Shown here: piece after piece, positions 35,808 to 44,765 of the stretch
Position numbering within the stretch: the stretch's first letter is position 1
Layout of the letters: every line of letters begins with the position of its first letter
Source of the DNA: MGIIb-O2 sp002494975
Lineage (GTDB): Archaea; Thermoplasmatota; Poseidoniia; Poseidoniales; Thalassarchaeaceae
Assembly (NCBI GenBank): GCA_028355015.1
Contig: JAOMRN010000001.1
Location: 310,001-374,000, forward strand
Direction: 5' to 3'
DNA: 64,000 nt
Position numbers and translations under genes: made by a program
Notes under the pieces: generated by a model
The model's database searches: none
The model's input: the letters and a program-made list of their open reading frames with translations, nothing else
Told to the model about the DNA's origin: nothing

Positions 35808-35888
35808 TCCTCGGTTTAGGGGAGCTTTTGCTGAGAGGTTACGGAAGTAACGACCCTTTGACCTGATCTGGGTAATACCAGCGGAGGA
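35808..35888 (+). promoter_or_regulatory. TPP (THI-box) riboswitch overlapping the ribosome-binding site
   Basis: Contains the canonical thiamine-pyrophosphate aptamer in order: GGGGAGC, then GCTGAGA near 35830-35836. A short GTTAC/GTAAC hairpin capped by GGAA lies at 35838-35851. CCTTTGACCTGATCTGGGT and the CTGG/CCAG stem follow at 35868-35881. The P1 closing stem pairs TCCTC at 35808-35812 with GAGGA at 35884-35888. That 3' strand overlaps the Shine-Dalgarno GGAGG (35883-35887), eight bases before the ATG at 35896, so ligand binding should block translation directly. TPP riboswitches are known in Thermoplasma-related archaea. Confidence 0.93.
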
Positions 35889-35895
35889 AGAAAAA

Positions 35896-37347
35896 ATGGA
35901 TACAAATATTGCTTACGGATTAATGCTTGCTACTCTGGGATTTTTTGGATATATAGGGTACCAATCAGTATCTAAAAAAGAAATTAATAGTGACGAATAC
36001 CTATCTGCTAGAGGTACCCAAGGTACAATGAGTATTACACTCAGTCTTTTCGCCTCAGGGATGGGTATTTGGGTACTTTTAGGGCCATCTGAGGTGGGTT
36101 ATTATGGTGGTTTTTGGGATGTTTTCGGTTATGCATTATCTGCATCAACGCCCTTTCTTTTACTTGCATATGTAGGTCCAATGATTCGAGAGCGGTTACC
36201 TGATGGTGTGACTCTTGCTGATTATGCTAAATCTCGTGCAGGTAGACCTATGCAGATTTATGTTGGTTTAATATCAATCTTGTATATGTTTACCTTTCTT
36301 TTTGCAGAATTCACTGCTATTGGTAAGGTGATGGAAATTTTAGTTGGTATGGAGCCTTTGGTTCCTATGGTTGCAGTGGGTATTGTGACCGCCGGTTATA
36401 CCGCGTATGGAGGACTTCCCGCCTCACTTGAAACAGATAAAATTCAGGCGTGGGGAATTATGTTTTTGATTACCATTTTACTATTTATTCTGTTTATTGG
36501 AGATATAAATATTTTAATTTCTGATGCCAAATCATATACTCCTGAAGATATTGAATGGAATTGGTATCACGGTAGTATCACTGACACATCAACATTCAAA
36601 TCTGGTTTAGCACTTGTTTTAGCGATAACTGCTGCAGAAATGTTTTCTCAAGGTAATTGGCAAAGGGCATGGGCTAGTGAAAATGATAAAGCATTGAAAA
36701 AAGGCGCAATTAGTGCTTCTTTGATTGTCTTCCCTTTGATATTTGTAATGGGTTTCCTAGGGACTTCGGTAGCAGGCCAGGGCGCGGTCAGTGACCCCGC
36801 AGTTTCTTTCTTTTACTTGATTGAAGACATAGGCCTTGTTTTTGTCATATCATTTGTCATACTATCTATTGCATTGGTTTGTTCTAGCGTCGATACATTA
36901 CAAAACGCAATAATCGCGTCACTATCTAGAGATATATCTGACGATAAAATCAATCTTAGTACTGCTAAATATTTGACTGTAGCATTGATACCATTAGCAA
37001 TTTACTTAGCAACAGGTCCTACAATTGCCGGTTTTACTTTAGATAGTGGTGGTGTTTTCGAAATTTTCCTTAGAGCGGATTTGTATGCAGCAGCAACTAT
37101 TGGTCCTGTTTTGCTGACTTTATGGGATAGAGTTTCATCAAGTGGCGCTCTTATTGGTGCATTTTCAGGTATCCTTTCAGTAGTAATTTATGGTATATTA
37201 ACTGAAGACTTTTCTGCAGGGATAGAATATCTATTTTCACCTACAAATGATGATGGTTTAGCTAATCTAGAAGTATTTCTCAGTGCAATCATTGGTTCGT
37301 CTTTGATGACTATTATCGTATCAGAGATTCTACCCGATAATAAATGA
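35896..37347 (+). CDS. Sodium:solute symporter (SSS family), probable thiamine or precursor transporter
   Basis: About 13 hydrophobic helices in 483 residues with SSS-family landmarks: an N-terminal DEYLSARG-like gate, GYTAYGGLPASLETDKIQ, and SQGNWQRAWAS. The substrate is inferred from its TPP riboswitch: expression should fall when thiamine pyrophosphate is abundant. Rodionov and colleagues predicted an SSS-family thiamine transporter, ThiV, on comparable regulatory grounds; this protein may be similar, but I cannot test orthology. No thiamine biosynthesis genes are in the window, which fits salvage. Confidence 0.8.
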   Translation: MDTNIAYGLMLATLGFFGYIGYQSVSKKEINSDEYLSARGTQGTMSITLSLFASGMGIWVLLGPSEVGYYGGFWDVFGYALSASTPFLLLAYVGPMIRERLPDGVTLADYAKSRAGRPMQIYVGLISILYMFTFLFAEFTAIGKVMEILVGMEPLVPMVAVGIVTAGYTAYGGLPASLETDKIQAWGIMFLITILLFILFIGDINILISDAKSYTPEDIEWNWYHGSITDTSTFKSGLALVLAITAAEMFSQGNWQRAWASENDKALKKGAISASLIVFPLIFVMGFLGTSVAGQGAVSDPAVSFFYLIEDIGLVFVISFVILSIALVCSSVDTLQNAIIASLSRDISDDKINLSTAKYLTVALIPLAIYLATGPTIAGFTLDSGGVFEIFLRADLYAAATIGPVLLTLWDRVSSSGALIGAFSGILSVVIYGILTEDFSAGIEYLFSPTNDDGLANLEVFLSAIIGSSLMTIIVSEILPDNK

Positions 37348-37402
37348 CTTTTCTATAATTAATTAGTCAAGTTCATATCCATTACTTGATGAGTTATTGC
37401 AC

Positions 37403-38191
37403 ATGAACAGAGATCCGTTCGTATCTAAACTGATGTTTCCTTGGAAAAGATTCTGGGGGGGGACCTGGAAAAGACGTGCACAATTAGGCGGTAGATGGTA
37501 TCCTTTTGAAGTATTCATTATCGGTATAATATTTATTGCAGTGCCTTATTTCGGTTCGAATAATATTGCACACTTGTATCTTGAAGATGCATTTTCGGTA
37601 TTCCCTGAGAATTCTTACGATCGCTCAGTTCCAGTAATTAATTGGATGATTATTCCATATGCTGCTTTGTATTTATTCTATCCTGCAACCTTGATTTTAG
37701 CACCTAAGGACGATAAAGGTCGTTTAGAATTGGTTTCAGCAATGCAAATGCTGATCTTGGCTACACTATTTTGTGTAATGTTCTTTCTACTTTTTCCAGC
37801 AGAAGTTGACATGAGAGATGCTATTGACTGGGACTCAATGAATGGTATAGAGACAATTCTGTTTGAATTTATACATACGTCCGATAAGCCCTGGAATGCA
37901 TGGCCAAGTTTACACATTGTTCATTCATATTGTCTTGCACGAATGATGACTCATTGGTTAAGTAACAATTATTCAGAAACTAAGTGGGCAAAACCATTCT
38001 TACTTCTCTTATGGATAGAATGGACATTATTATGCATTAGTATTCTTACAACAAAACAACATTACATGTTTGATTTATTTTCTGGTATGTTTGTTGGTTA
38101 TGCTGCATGGAGAGTCTTCGAACCTACTCTAAATAAGATTCATTCTACTGATGTTAATTCCCTACTGGAAGAAATCGGTTGGTCTAACTAA
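37403..38191 (+). CDS. PAP2-superfamily membrane protein (inositol phosphotransferase-like)
   Basis: Integral membrane protein with about six helices. PAP2 phosphatase motifs appear late: NAWPSLHIVHSY (about 169-180) and TKQHYMFDLFSGMFVGY (about 222-238), supplying the His and Asp active-site residues. The spacing resembles the Aur1/IPT1 group, which transfers lipid head groups. The role is likely in polar lipid metabolism. I start at ATG 37403; the longer reading begins with TTG. The stop shares a CTAA overlap with the convergent Pit gene. Confidence 0.75.
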   Translation: MNRDPFVSKLMFPWKRFWGGTWKRRAQLGGRWYPFEVFIIGIIFIAVPYFGSNNIAHLYLEDAFSVFPENSYDRSVPVINWMIIPYAALYLFYPATLILAPKDDKGRLELVSAMQMLILATLFCVMFFLLFPAEVDMRDAIDWDSMNGIETILFEFIHTSDKPWNAWPSLHIVHSYCLARMMTHWLSNNYSETKWAKPFLLLLWIEWTLLCISILTTKQHYMFDLFSGMFVGYAAWRVFEPTLNKIHSTDVNSLLEEIGWSN

Positions 38192-40332
38192 TTGTAAACA
38201 ATTGGTAAGAATGCATTAGCTGCATCTTCACAAGAATTAGCAACATCATCAAGCCTTTGTAATACTCTATACATATGTACTGCTGCAAGAGGGTCATCTA
38301 CTCCTTCTCTAAATACGAATCCTGCTGCACGACTTTCAACTAAGTCCGCCTCATGTTCTGCAAGGTTTACTCGATGAATTAATTCCCTTAACTCAGTTCG
38401 TCCTTTCTTGGTGTACCCAGAAAGTGTTAGATCTCTCAGATGTAGAACAGTATCCTCGTAAATCGCTGCAGTTTTTTGTACTGCTTCAGCCATCTCGATT
38501 ACCATTTTTCTTGCCTCTTCATTAGTATAAAGTTCTCTGAAAGACAGCTGTTCTGCAACATTTTGCGCATAATCTGCTATTCTGTCCTGTCTTCCAAGCA
38601 TGTAAAGGAACTCATCGCTGTCTATCAGCAGTTTCCAGCCTTTGCTGCTTACTTTCTCTCTCAATGCATTTTTGATGTCGTCTGCTTTCAACTCAGCCTC
38701 AATTGTAGCATTAATTTCTTCAGATGCATCTTCTCCAGATGCGCTCTTTTTTACTGCAGTTAACATTTGGTTGACAGTCTCTTCTACTGCTTCTGCATGC
38801 GTGTGGAATAATTCGAAAACTGTAGGGTCATATTTTCCACCATCAGCTCCAGCATCTGCCAATGCATCCTCTACAAATATTTCATCACCACTAGTTTTCC
38901 ATATTACATAACCTACTAGCAAGAATGAGATAGGAAGTACAACAATTAATTTCAATGGGTCTGAACCCATAGCAACGTATAGTGTTACAGCACCAAATCC
39001 TGCAGCAGGAAGACTTGCAACCCAAGATGCAGCTATCTTTCCAAATACTCTGAAATCGACATTCTTTGCCCCTCCTGCTAAACCTACTCCTACAACCGAT
39101 CCAACTAGTGTATGAGTAGTTGATACAGGAACTGCTAAGAACGGCATCGAGAAAATCAGGATTGTTGTTGCGGCACCAAATTCTGCTGCGAATCCTCTTG
39201 TCGGTGTAATGTCGGTAATCTTAGTGCCAATTGTTTCCATTACTCTCCATCCCCATGTAACTACACCGACTGCAATACCTACAGATCCTAGTAGGACTAA
39301 CCAAAGTGGGACAGCAACTTCTTCCGGCAAAGTTCCATTTAAGTATGCACCACTAGATAGAATATCGTATACTGCAGCCATTGGACCGATTGCATTTGAC
39401 CTATCGTTAGCACCATGAGCGAATGCAACATAAGCCGCAGTAATTATCTGTAGCCAGACGAAAATCTTCTCCACTCCTTGAAAGCCTTCGCGCTGTTTCT
39501 TGAAATCATAGTCTCTCAAAACGTACCATAGGATAAATGATGCAATACATCCTATGATAAATGCTACAATTAATGAATTGATTGGGAACCAAGCATTTTC
39601 TGCCATAGGGTTGAATACTCCGTTTTCTTTTACAGGTAGCCAATCATTCTTATCTTCGATCCATCCTTCTGAGGCTGCCCTAGAAATAAATCCCTTTAGA
39701 GCCTTGAATTGTAATGCTAGACCTAATGTAAAGAATGTAGGTAGTGCAAAGATAGGTGCCAACCATCTTGATCTCCCAATGGGATCATCCGCATCAAGAA
39801 TACTCACGCGGACGATGAAGAATGTGGAGAAAGCAAGAATCCCTCCCATCAATGGACTTGCGACCCAAGACATGACTACTTTTCTCACAACTTCCCAATC
39901 AATTAGTGTCGCATTATGTTGCACTTCCAGAACTAATCCTACTCCCACTATTCCACCAATTATTGAGTGAGTGGTAGATACAGGTAAACCAAAACGAGTT
40001 GCTATTGTTAGCCAAACAGCTGCAGCCATCATTGCTGCAATAAATCCGAACATCAGATCATTTACAAAAGCACTCGAATTAGTTAGAGCTTCATCGGCTA
40101 AATCCATATTTAAGATACCCTTTCTAACAGTATCTGTAACTGCATCACCTGCAAAGAAAGCTCCACAGAATTCAAACACAGCAGCAATAATAACTGCCTG
40201 TCTCAATGTCAAGGCTCTGGAACCTACAGATGTCCCCATTGCATTGGCTACATCATTGGCTCCTATGTTCCATGCCATGTAGGCGCAAACAGCAATAGCG
40301 AGAAAAAGGACTACAATCATAATCGGTTCCAT
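38188..40332 (-). CDS. PiT-type inorganic phosphate transporter fused to a PhoU-like (DUF47) domain
   Basis: Residues 1-480 match PiT/PHO4 phosphate:cation symporters. They contain two copies of the signature GANDVANAMGTSVGSRALT (25-43) and GANDRSNAIGPMAAV, with loops carrying VSTTHSIIG and VSTTHTLVG. Residues about 500-714 form a charged all-helical cytosolic region with the PhoU-like DUF47 repeats (DRIADYAQNVAEQL, RLDDVANSCEDAA). In many bacteria this domain is a separate protein encoded beside pit. Here fusion probably lets phosphate status gate transport. It diverges from an AbrB-PhoU gene, consistent with a phosphate regulon. Confidence 0.9.
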   Translation of the reverse strand: MEPIMIVVLFLAIAVCAYMAWNIGANDVANAMGTSVGSRALTLRQAVIIAAVFEFCGAFFAGDAVTDTVRKGILNMDLADEALTNSSAFVNDLMFGFIAAMMAAAVWLTIATRFGLPVSTTHSIIGGIVGVGLVLEVQHNATLIDWEVVRKVVMSWVASPLMGGILAFSTFFIVRVSILDADDPIGRSRWLAPIFALPTFFTLGLALQFKALKGFISRAASEGWIEDKNDWLPVKENGVFNPMAENAWFPINSLIVAFIIGCIASFILWYVLRDYDFKKQREGFQGVEKIFVWLQIITAAYVAFAHGANDRSNAIGPMAAVYDILSSGAYLNGTLPEEVAVPLWLVLLGSVGIAVGVVTWGWRVMETIGTKITDITPTRGFAAEFGAATTILIFSMPFLAVPVSTTHTLVGSVVGVGLAGGAKNVDFRVFGKIAASWVASLPAAGFGAVTLYVAMGSDPLKLIVVLPISFLLVGYVIWKTSGDEIFVEDALADAGADGGKYDPTVFELFHTHAEAVEETVNQMLTAVKKSASGEDASEEINATIEAELKADDIKNALREKVSSKGWKLLIDSDEFLYMLGRQDRIADYAQNVAEQLSFRELYTNEEARKMVIEMAEAVQKTAAIYEDTVLHLRDLTLSGYTKKGRTELRELIHRVNLAEHEADLVESRAAGFVFREGVDDPLAAVHMYRVLQRLDDVANSCEDAANAFLPIVYN

Positions 40333-40454
40333 AATCTACATACGGTATATGTTTAGTTTATCAATTTTGAAATATAGAAACTATATAGTTTTTTTAAAAA
40401 CGCTGTACTGAGATTTATATATAATTATATATCTTAGGTTATCTTCGGGCTAAC
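40333..40454. promoter_or_regulatory. Divergent pit/phoU promoter region with two perfect palindromes
   Basis: This 122-base, strongly AT-rich spacer separates divergent phosphate genes. It contains the palindrome AACTATATAGTT at 40379-40390 and ATATATAATTATATAT at 40417-40432. The second overlaps a good archaeal TATA element (TTTATATATA, 40414-40423) about 32-41 bases before the phoU ATG, so the phoU transcript should have a very short leader. The first lies about 47-58 bases upstream of the pit ATG and overlaps a TATA-like CTATATAG for that direction. Either palindrome could be an operator; AbrB-PhoU itself is a candidate ligand. Confidence 0.55.
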
Positions 40455-41501
40455 ATGAACTCTGAGAGCGGGGCTAAGTCAGAAGTTAGAAGGATACAGT
40501 TAACTGGTGGTTCGACCTACATAGTCAGTCTACCAAAAAGTTGGGTAACTCAACATGGTTTAGGTGCTAGAGATGAAGTAAGAATTGAATGGCGTCCTTC
40601 TGGTACATTGAGGGTAATAGCAGATGCATCTTCAGTAGTTAAACAAAGAGAAGTAAGGATAAATTGTAACGAAATACCTGATGATATGATATTCGACCAT
40701 TTAGTTGCATCTTACTTGTCGGGGGCTCATCGAATAATTATCTCATCGAATATAGAATTTTCTCGCTTTCAGAGGAAAATATTTCGTGATTTTGTTAAAT
40801 CAACAAGAGGCCTTGAAATAACTAACGACCACAGTCGAGAAATTGAAATGATAAGTCTACTTAATCCCTCTGAAATGCCGTTATTTTCAAGTATAAATCG
40901 CATGTATCTATTGATATCCCGGCAAATAAGAGACTTTTCTGAAGTTCTTATGGGTGGTGACCCTGATATTCTTGAAGAATCTTCTGAGTTAGAGAATGAA
41001 GTAGATGCTTTGCGATTACTTCTTGAAAGGCAGGCAGGCCAAATTTTAGAATCTGCAAGTATTGAAGATTCTTTGGGTACTTCAAGATGGGAAGCTGCAG
41101 AATTATGTAAATTAGTTAGGACATTGGAAAGAATGGGTGATCATAGTTTTGCTTTATGTGATTTAGCGAAATCATACAAAGTCCCCAACCTAATTAATAT
41201 GGATTCTCTGCCAATATCTATAATTCCAATCTGGCACAATTCAATAAAATTATTAGTATCTAACTTGAAAAATAGAAATTTTTCTGAAATCCATGATGCT
41301 AAATTCAAATTAATTACTGCTCAAAAAGATTTAATTCAGTATGAAGAGGTACTAAGGGCTAGTGATGTCGATATATCTGATGCTTTATTTTTAGATAGAG
41401 TTTCAGAATCTTTGAGAAGAATTTGTGCCTATTCAATAAACATGGCTGAAATATTAATGAATATACAAACACATAGAGATTCTATAGAAGTATATACTTA
41501 G
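40455..41501 (+). CDS. Phosphate-uptake regulator with AbrB DNA-binding and PhoU domains
   Basis: The N-terminal 60 residues form a SpoVT/AbrB swapped-hairpin domain (RRIQLTGGSTYIVSLPKSWV, then DEVRIEWRPSGTLRVI). Residues about 130-340 hold two PhoU three-helix repeats with metal-site-like E-x3-D stretches (ELENEVDALR; LERMGDHSFALCDLA). This archaeal AbrB-PhoU architecture combines a DNA binder with a phosphate sensor. Its position divergent from pit suggests it regulates that gene and itself. The transcription signal is the TATA element described for the spacer. Confidence 0.87.
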   Translation: MNSESGAKSEVRRIQLTGGSTYIVSLPKSWVTQHGLGARDEVRIEWRPSGTLRVIADASSVVKQREVRINCNEIPDDMIFDHLVASYLSGAHRIIISSNIEFSRFQRKIFRDFVKSTRGLEITNDHSREIEMISLLNPSEMPLFSSINRMYLLISRQIRDFSEVLMGGDPDILEESSELENEVDALRLLLERQAGQILESASIEDSLGTSRWEAAELCKLVRTLERMGDHSFALCDLAKSYKVPNLINMDSLPISIIPIWHNSIKLLVSNLKNRNFSEIHDAKFKLITAQKDLIQYEEVLRASDVDISDALFLDRVSESLRRICAYSINMAEILMNIQTHRDSIEVYT

Positions 41502-41526
41502 TTTTACGAGTTAGTTCATTTCAGAA

Positions 41527-43140
41527 TTATTTAGTCAATTCTCCTCGTACAAATTTAATGTATCTCTGTTCTTCATTTGCTTCAAATGGGTGTTCTCCGA
41601 TATTTTGTTGATATGCAATACCTATCCATGAACCATCTTCACTAATCACGGTCTCAAAGAAATCATGTAAAGCATGAACGTCAGAATTTGCTTCCTCATA
41701 TGCTGTGACAATATGGAGTGGCTCAGGGTCTGCGACAGTGAATTCCCATTGGTCTCCTTCTTGTGGTTCATTCAATACTCCTGCATAAAGATACCATTCT
41801 TCTCCTTCAACATAGTCTCCATCTAAATCCCCATCCTCAAAATCTAAGCCATAGAATGCTAAAGTAACTATATTTTCATCACTAATGCTTACAAATGGGT
41901 ACATCTGAATGCCATTGATATGAGATACATTCCAAGTAGACCAATTTACTCCATAATCATATGATAAAGCGATTCTTAATTCCCAAGCCCCGATACTTCC
42001 ATTAGGACAGTCTGCCCAAACTACTGCTACAGTCCCTTTTTCATTTGTATTTACTACAGGATAACCCTCTGGACAATTTCCTTCCCTTGGGCCTACATCA
42101 ATAGGTGCTTGCCAAGTTCCATCTGTAAGTCCAGTCCCTCTTCCATAGTCATCACTAATTCTCACAACAACCTCTCCGCTGTTTGTATCTGCATCTTCTT
42201 GAGCGATGTAGACATAAGATCCATGTCTTTGACTTGCAATTGTACTCCATCCTCCAGGTACTGCATAGCATTGACTAAATGTCAAACCACCATCTTCAGA
42301 ATGGTAATACCAATATCTACCGACATCTCCTGTACATTCAGGTGGAGATGCCCCTGAGTTACCTAGGTAATGGATAATTCCATCTCCTTGTGCAGCAACC
42401 CATGGTCTATCATCTGCAGCCATTGTATTCATTCTTTGACACAATCCTGTATCATAGGATGTGCCATTATTTGAGAGAGTATGCCACCAATTATCTTCCA
42501 AAGTCGTATCTAGATAGTACACGGTATCCTGCGCATCTACTGAAATATCTCCCTCATCTCCTAGACATTCTGAACCACCTGAAAAGTAATTCGCTGTAAA
42601 TGAATTACCAGGAGTAGAACCAAAATTTTCTCCATGACCCCATGTAGTGCCGTTATCATAAGATGCCCAAAACCAAGAAGCCCAGTAATCCCAACTAGTT
42701 TCTGCACCATCTTGACATGCATACCAGGGCCCAGGTTCTCCTCCTAATACTGGGAAAAATGGATTACTTTCTCCACCCCAGCGTAAATCTTTGTGTGCTG
42801 TTATAAACATATTTCCATTACTTGTTATAGAAATACTGGGCTCATATCCTATTCCAAATTCGGGAAGATCTTGTCCATTTGATTCGTCCACACATTCAGG
42901 ATGTCTCGGTAAATACTGGCTTTCACTCCACGTAATAGAAATTGAACTCGAATCCTCCAAACTATTTCCTTCAGGGTTTTCATTACCATTCAATACAAAA
43001 AAATGCATAGAAGCAGCTACAAGTATTACCACTAATAATATCGAATTAATTGACAAAATTAATTTATCTTTATCTATCTTTTTTCTATTGATATATATGA
43101 TTGGGCCAGAATCAACAGATGAGTTTTCTTCTGACTCCAT
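41527..43140 (-). CDS. Membrane-anchored sialidase-like beta-propeller protein
   Basis: A basic N-terminus precedes a single TM helix (about 29-49), giving an outside C-terminal domain. The rest is a beta-propeller with several Asp-box (BNR) motifs: SYDNGTTWG, SEDGGLTFS, SYDYGVNWS and the weaker SDDYGRGTG. Many Trp and Cys residues suggest a disulfide-stabilised extracellular fold. Sialidase catalytic Arg residues cannot be confirmed, so binding or hydrolysis of glycans is only a possibility. It is 54 bases downstream of the DsbD-like gene, which could supply thiol chemistry for its folding. Confidence 0.75.
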   Translation of the reverse strand: MESEENSSVDSGPIIYINRKKIDKDKLILSINSILLVVILVAASMHFFVLNGNENPEGNSLEDSSSISITWSESQYLPRHPECVDESNGQDLPEFGIGYEPSISITSNGNMFITAHKDLRWGGESNPFFPVLGGEPGPWYACQDGAETSWDYWASWFWASYDNGTTWGHGENFGSTPGNSFTANYFSGGSECLGDEGDISVDAQDTVYYLDTTLEDNWWHTLSNNGTSYDTGLCQRMNTMAADDRPWVAAQGDGIIHYLGNSGASPPECTGDVGRYWYYHSEDGGLTFSQCYAVPGGWSTIASQRHGSYVYIAQEDADTNSGEVVVRISDDYGRGTGLTDGTWQAPIDVGPREGNCPEGYPVVNTNEKGTVAVVWADCPNGSIGAWELRIALSYDYGVNWSTWNVSHINGIQMYPFVSISDENIVTLAFYGLDFEDGDLDGDYVEGEEWYLYAGVLNEPQEGDQWEFTVADPEPLHIVTAYEEANSDVHALHDFFETVISEDGSWIGIAYQQNIGEHPFEANEEQRYIKFVRGELTK

Positions 43141-43194
43141 AATACCACGAATAGTATCTATGCTTTGAGTGTCACCTATTGGCGTAGTAAATTA

Positions 43195-44676
43195 TTATCC
43201 TATAATCATCGATACTAATTCGGTTTGTGTCAAGTAAATTAATAGTCCCATACCTGCAAACATCATCATCCATGCACCAATAGATTTGATTAAACCTGTT
43301 GAGTTTCTAAGATAACCAATCATCGCTTGCCTTCCCATGCTAACCAATGCTGTGACGACAATCATAAGGAAGCTGACTGAAATCATCAACCCAATAAGAC
43401 CAAAGAAAAATTCAGCTCTCCCTACGATTGATAGCCATCCTATGAATGGAAATACTGCTGCAGCAGTGCAATCAACTGATGCTGCGGAGTATCCAATACC
43501 CCATAGATACATATTTCTCCTTGGCGTGAATAGTTCCTCATTATCTTCTTTAGTTTGATATTTATCTATTATATTTTGAACTCCAGAAAGTATGTGTGAG
43601 GTCCAACCCAGTAGCATTAATCCTCCTAGTATAATTAGTAGGAATGCTATACCCACTGCTATATCATGCAGAAAACCAGATAGATTGAAAATTTCAGATA
43701 ATCCAAATATGATTATTCCGATTATTGAGAAGAAGGTTAATTGCCCTAAAGCTGCATATGAACCCATTGCCAAAGGTCCGGGCATATTTCCAATTAATTT
43801 ACCATTTTCTCTAAGTTCGTCTTCTCTCATCCCTAAGCTTAAAGTATAGGTGATGTAGGATGGTAAAACTGGAAAAGCACAAGGACTGAAGTATACTAGT
43901 ACCCCTAAAAATAATCCGATTATGAAAACTCCATAAATCGACCTATCAGTTTTCTTAATTCCAAATCTTAGTTCTTCAGCATCTCCGAGATTTGCCTTTT
44001 CGACTGCATTATCGAAAGAATTCCAACCATCAAGAGGTGTTCCTGTACTTTCTTTTGCGACGACATAACCTTCGTGATCAATAACTAGGACTAGAGGTAA
44101 TAATTGTGCAGAATAATATTCTACTATATCTCCTCTTTCTCCGTCTTCTAATACAATAGTTTCCGCCCCACCATTAACAACAGGCCAGTACATATATTTC
44201 TCAGAATCAGAATCACCAAATGTTGAATTTATTTGTTCAAATGTCTCATATTCATACCACGAAGCAATTGAAACAACAACTACTGAGTAATTCCCCCCTA
44301 GTTCTTTCCAAGATTCTATATTCTGATTAATGTGTTCTTGCACATAATGGCAGTTTGCACAATCTATTGACATGAAATCGAGTATGACCACATTACCGCG
44401 TAATTCCGATAATTGCATACTACCATTCTCTAAAGGAATTGCGTCATCAATTCCTGTTCTATTCATAGTAGGGGCGATAAAGTCAGACACGGGTTCAATT
44501 TCATCAGAAACACCATATATGGATGTTGATAATCCGAAAAGAGATAATGATGCAAAACCAATTACACAGAATAATACTAATCCGATTCCAAATGCTTTCC
44601 ATGTGTCTTTTTGTCTAAGAACGCTAAAGTCCAGACTTGCGTTCATAAACCGGCCTAAGAGATGGTAGTTTTTCAT
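43195..44676 (-). CDS. DsbD/CcdA-like thiol:disulfide membrane protein with N-terminal thioredoxin domain
   Basis: One TM helix (about 27-50) leads to an extracytoplasmic TlpA/thioredoxin-like domain with the redox motif DCANCHY near 105-111. From about 250 there are six or more TM helices of the CcdA family with its two membrane Cys, in SPCAFPVLPSY and SVDCTAAAVFP. The arrangement, thioredoxin first and CcdA after, passes electrons from cytosolic thioredoxin to the outside. Probable clients are the Cys-rich or Cys-containing surface proteins in this window. The start may be ATG 44676 or Met12. Confidence 0.85.
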   Translation of the reverse strand: MKNYHLLGRFMNASLDFSVLRQKDTWKAFGIGLVLFCVIGFASLSLFGLSTSIYGVSDEIEPVSDFIAPTMNRTGIDDAIPLENGSMQLSELRGNVVILDFMSIDCANCHYVQEHINQNIESWKELGGNYSVVVVSIASWYEYETFEQINSTFGDSDSEKYMYWPVVNGGAETIVLEDGERGDIVEYYSAQLLPLVLVIDHEGYVVAKESTGTPLDGWNSFDNAVEKANLGDAEELRFGIKKTDRSIYGVFIIGLFLGVLVYFSPCAFPVLPSYITYTLSLGMREDELRENGKLIGNMPGPLAMGSYAALGQLTFFSIIGIIIFGLSEIFNLSGFLHDIAVGIAFLLIILGGLMLLGWTSHILSGVQNIIDKYQTKEDNEELFTPRRNMYLWGIGYSAASVDCTAAAVFPFIGWLSIVGRAEFFFGLIGLMISVSFLMIVVTALVSMGRQAMIGYLRNSTGLIKSIGAWMMMFAGMGLLIYLTQTELVSMIIG

Positions 44677-44765
44677 ACCGGCGCATTAGTGCTCATATTT
44701 TTCTAATTAAAAAAAGACATTTGCCAATCTCATTGTTGAAGGCCTTGACTACACGCAAGAAGGTT

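Noticed and set aside
39554..40282. Two long plus-strand ORFs opposite the phosphate transporter
   Set aside because: Antisense shadows of a strongly conserved membrane protein.
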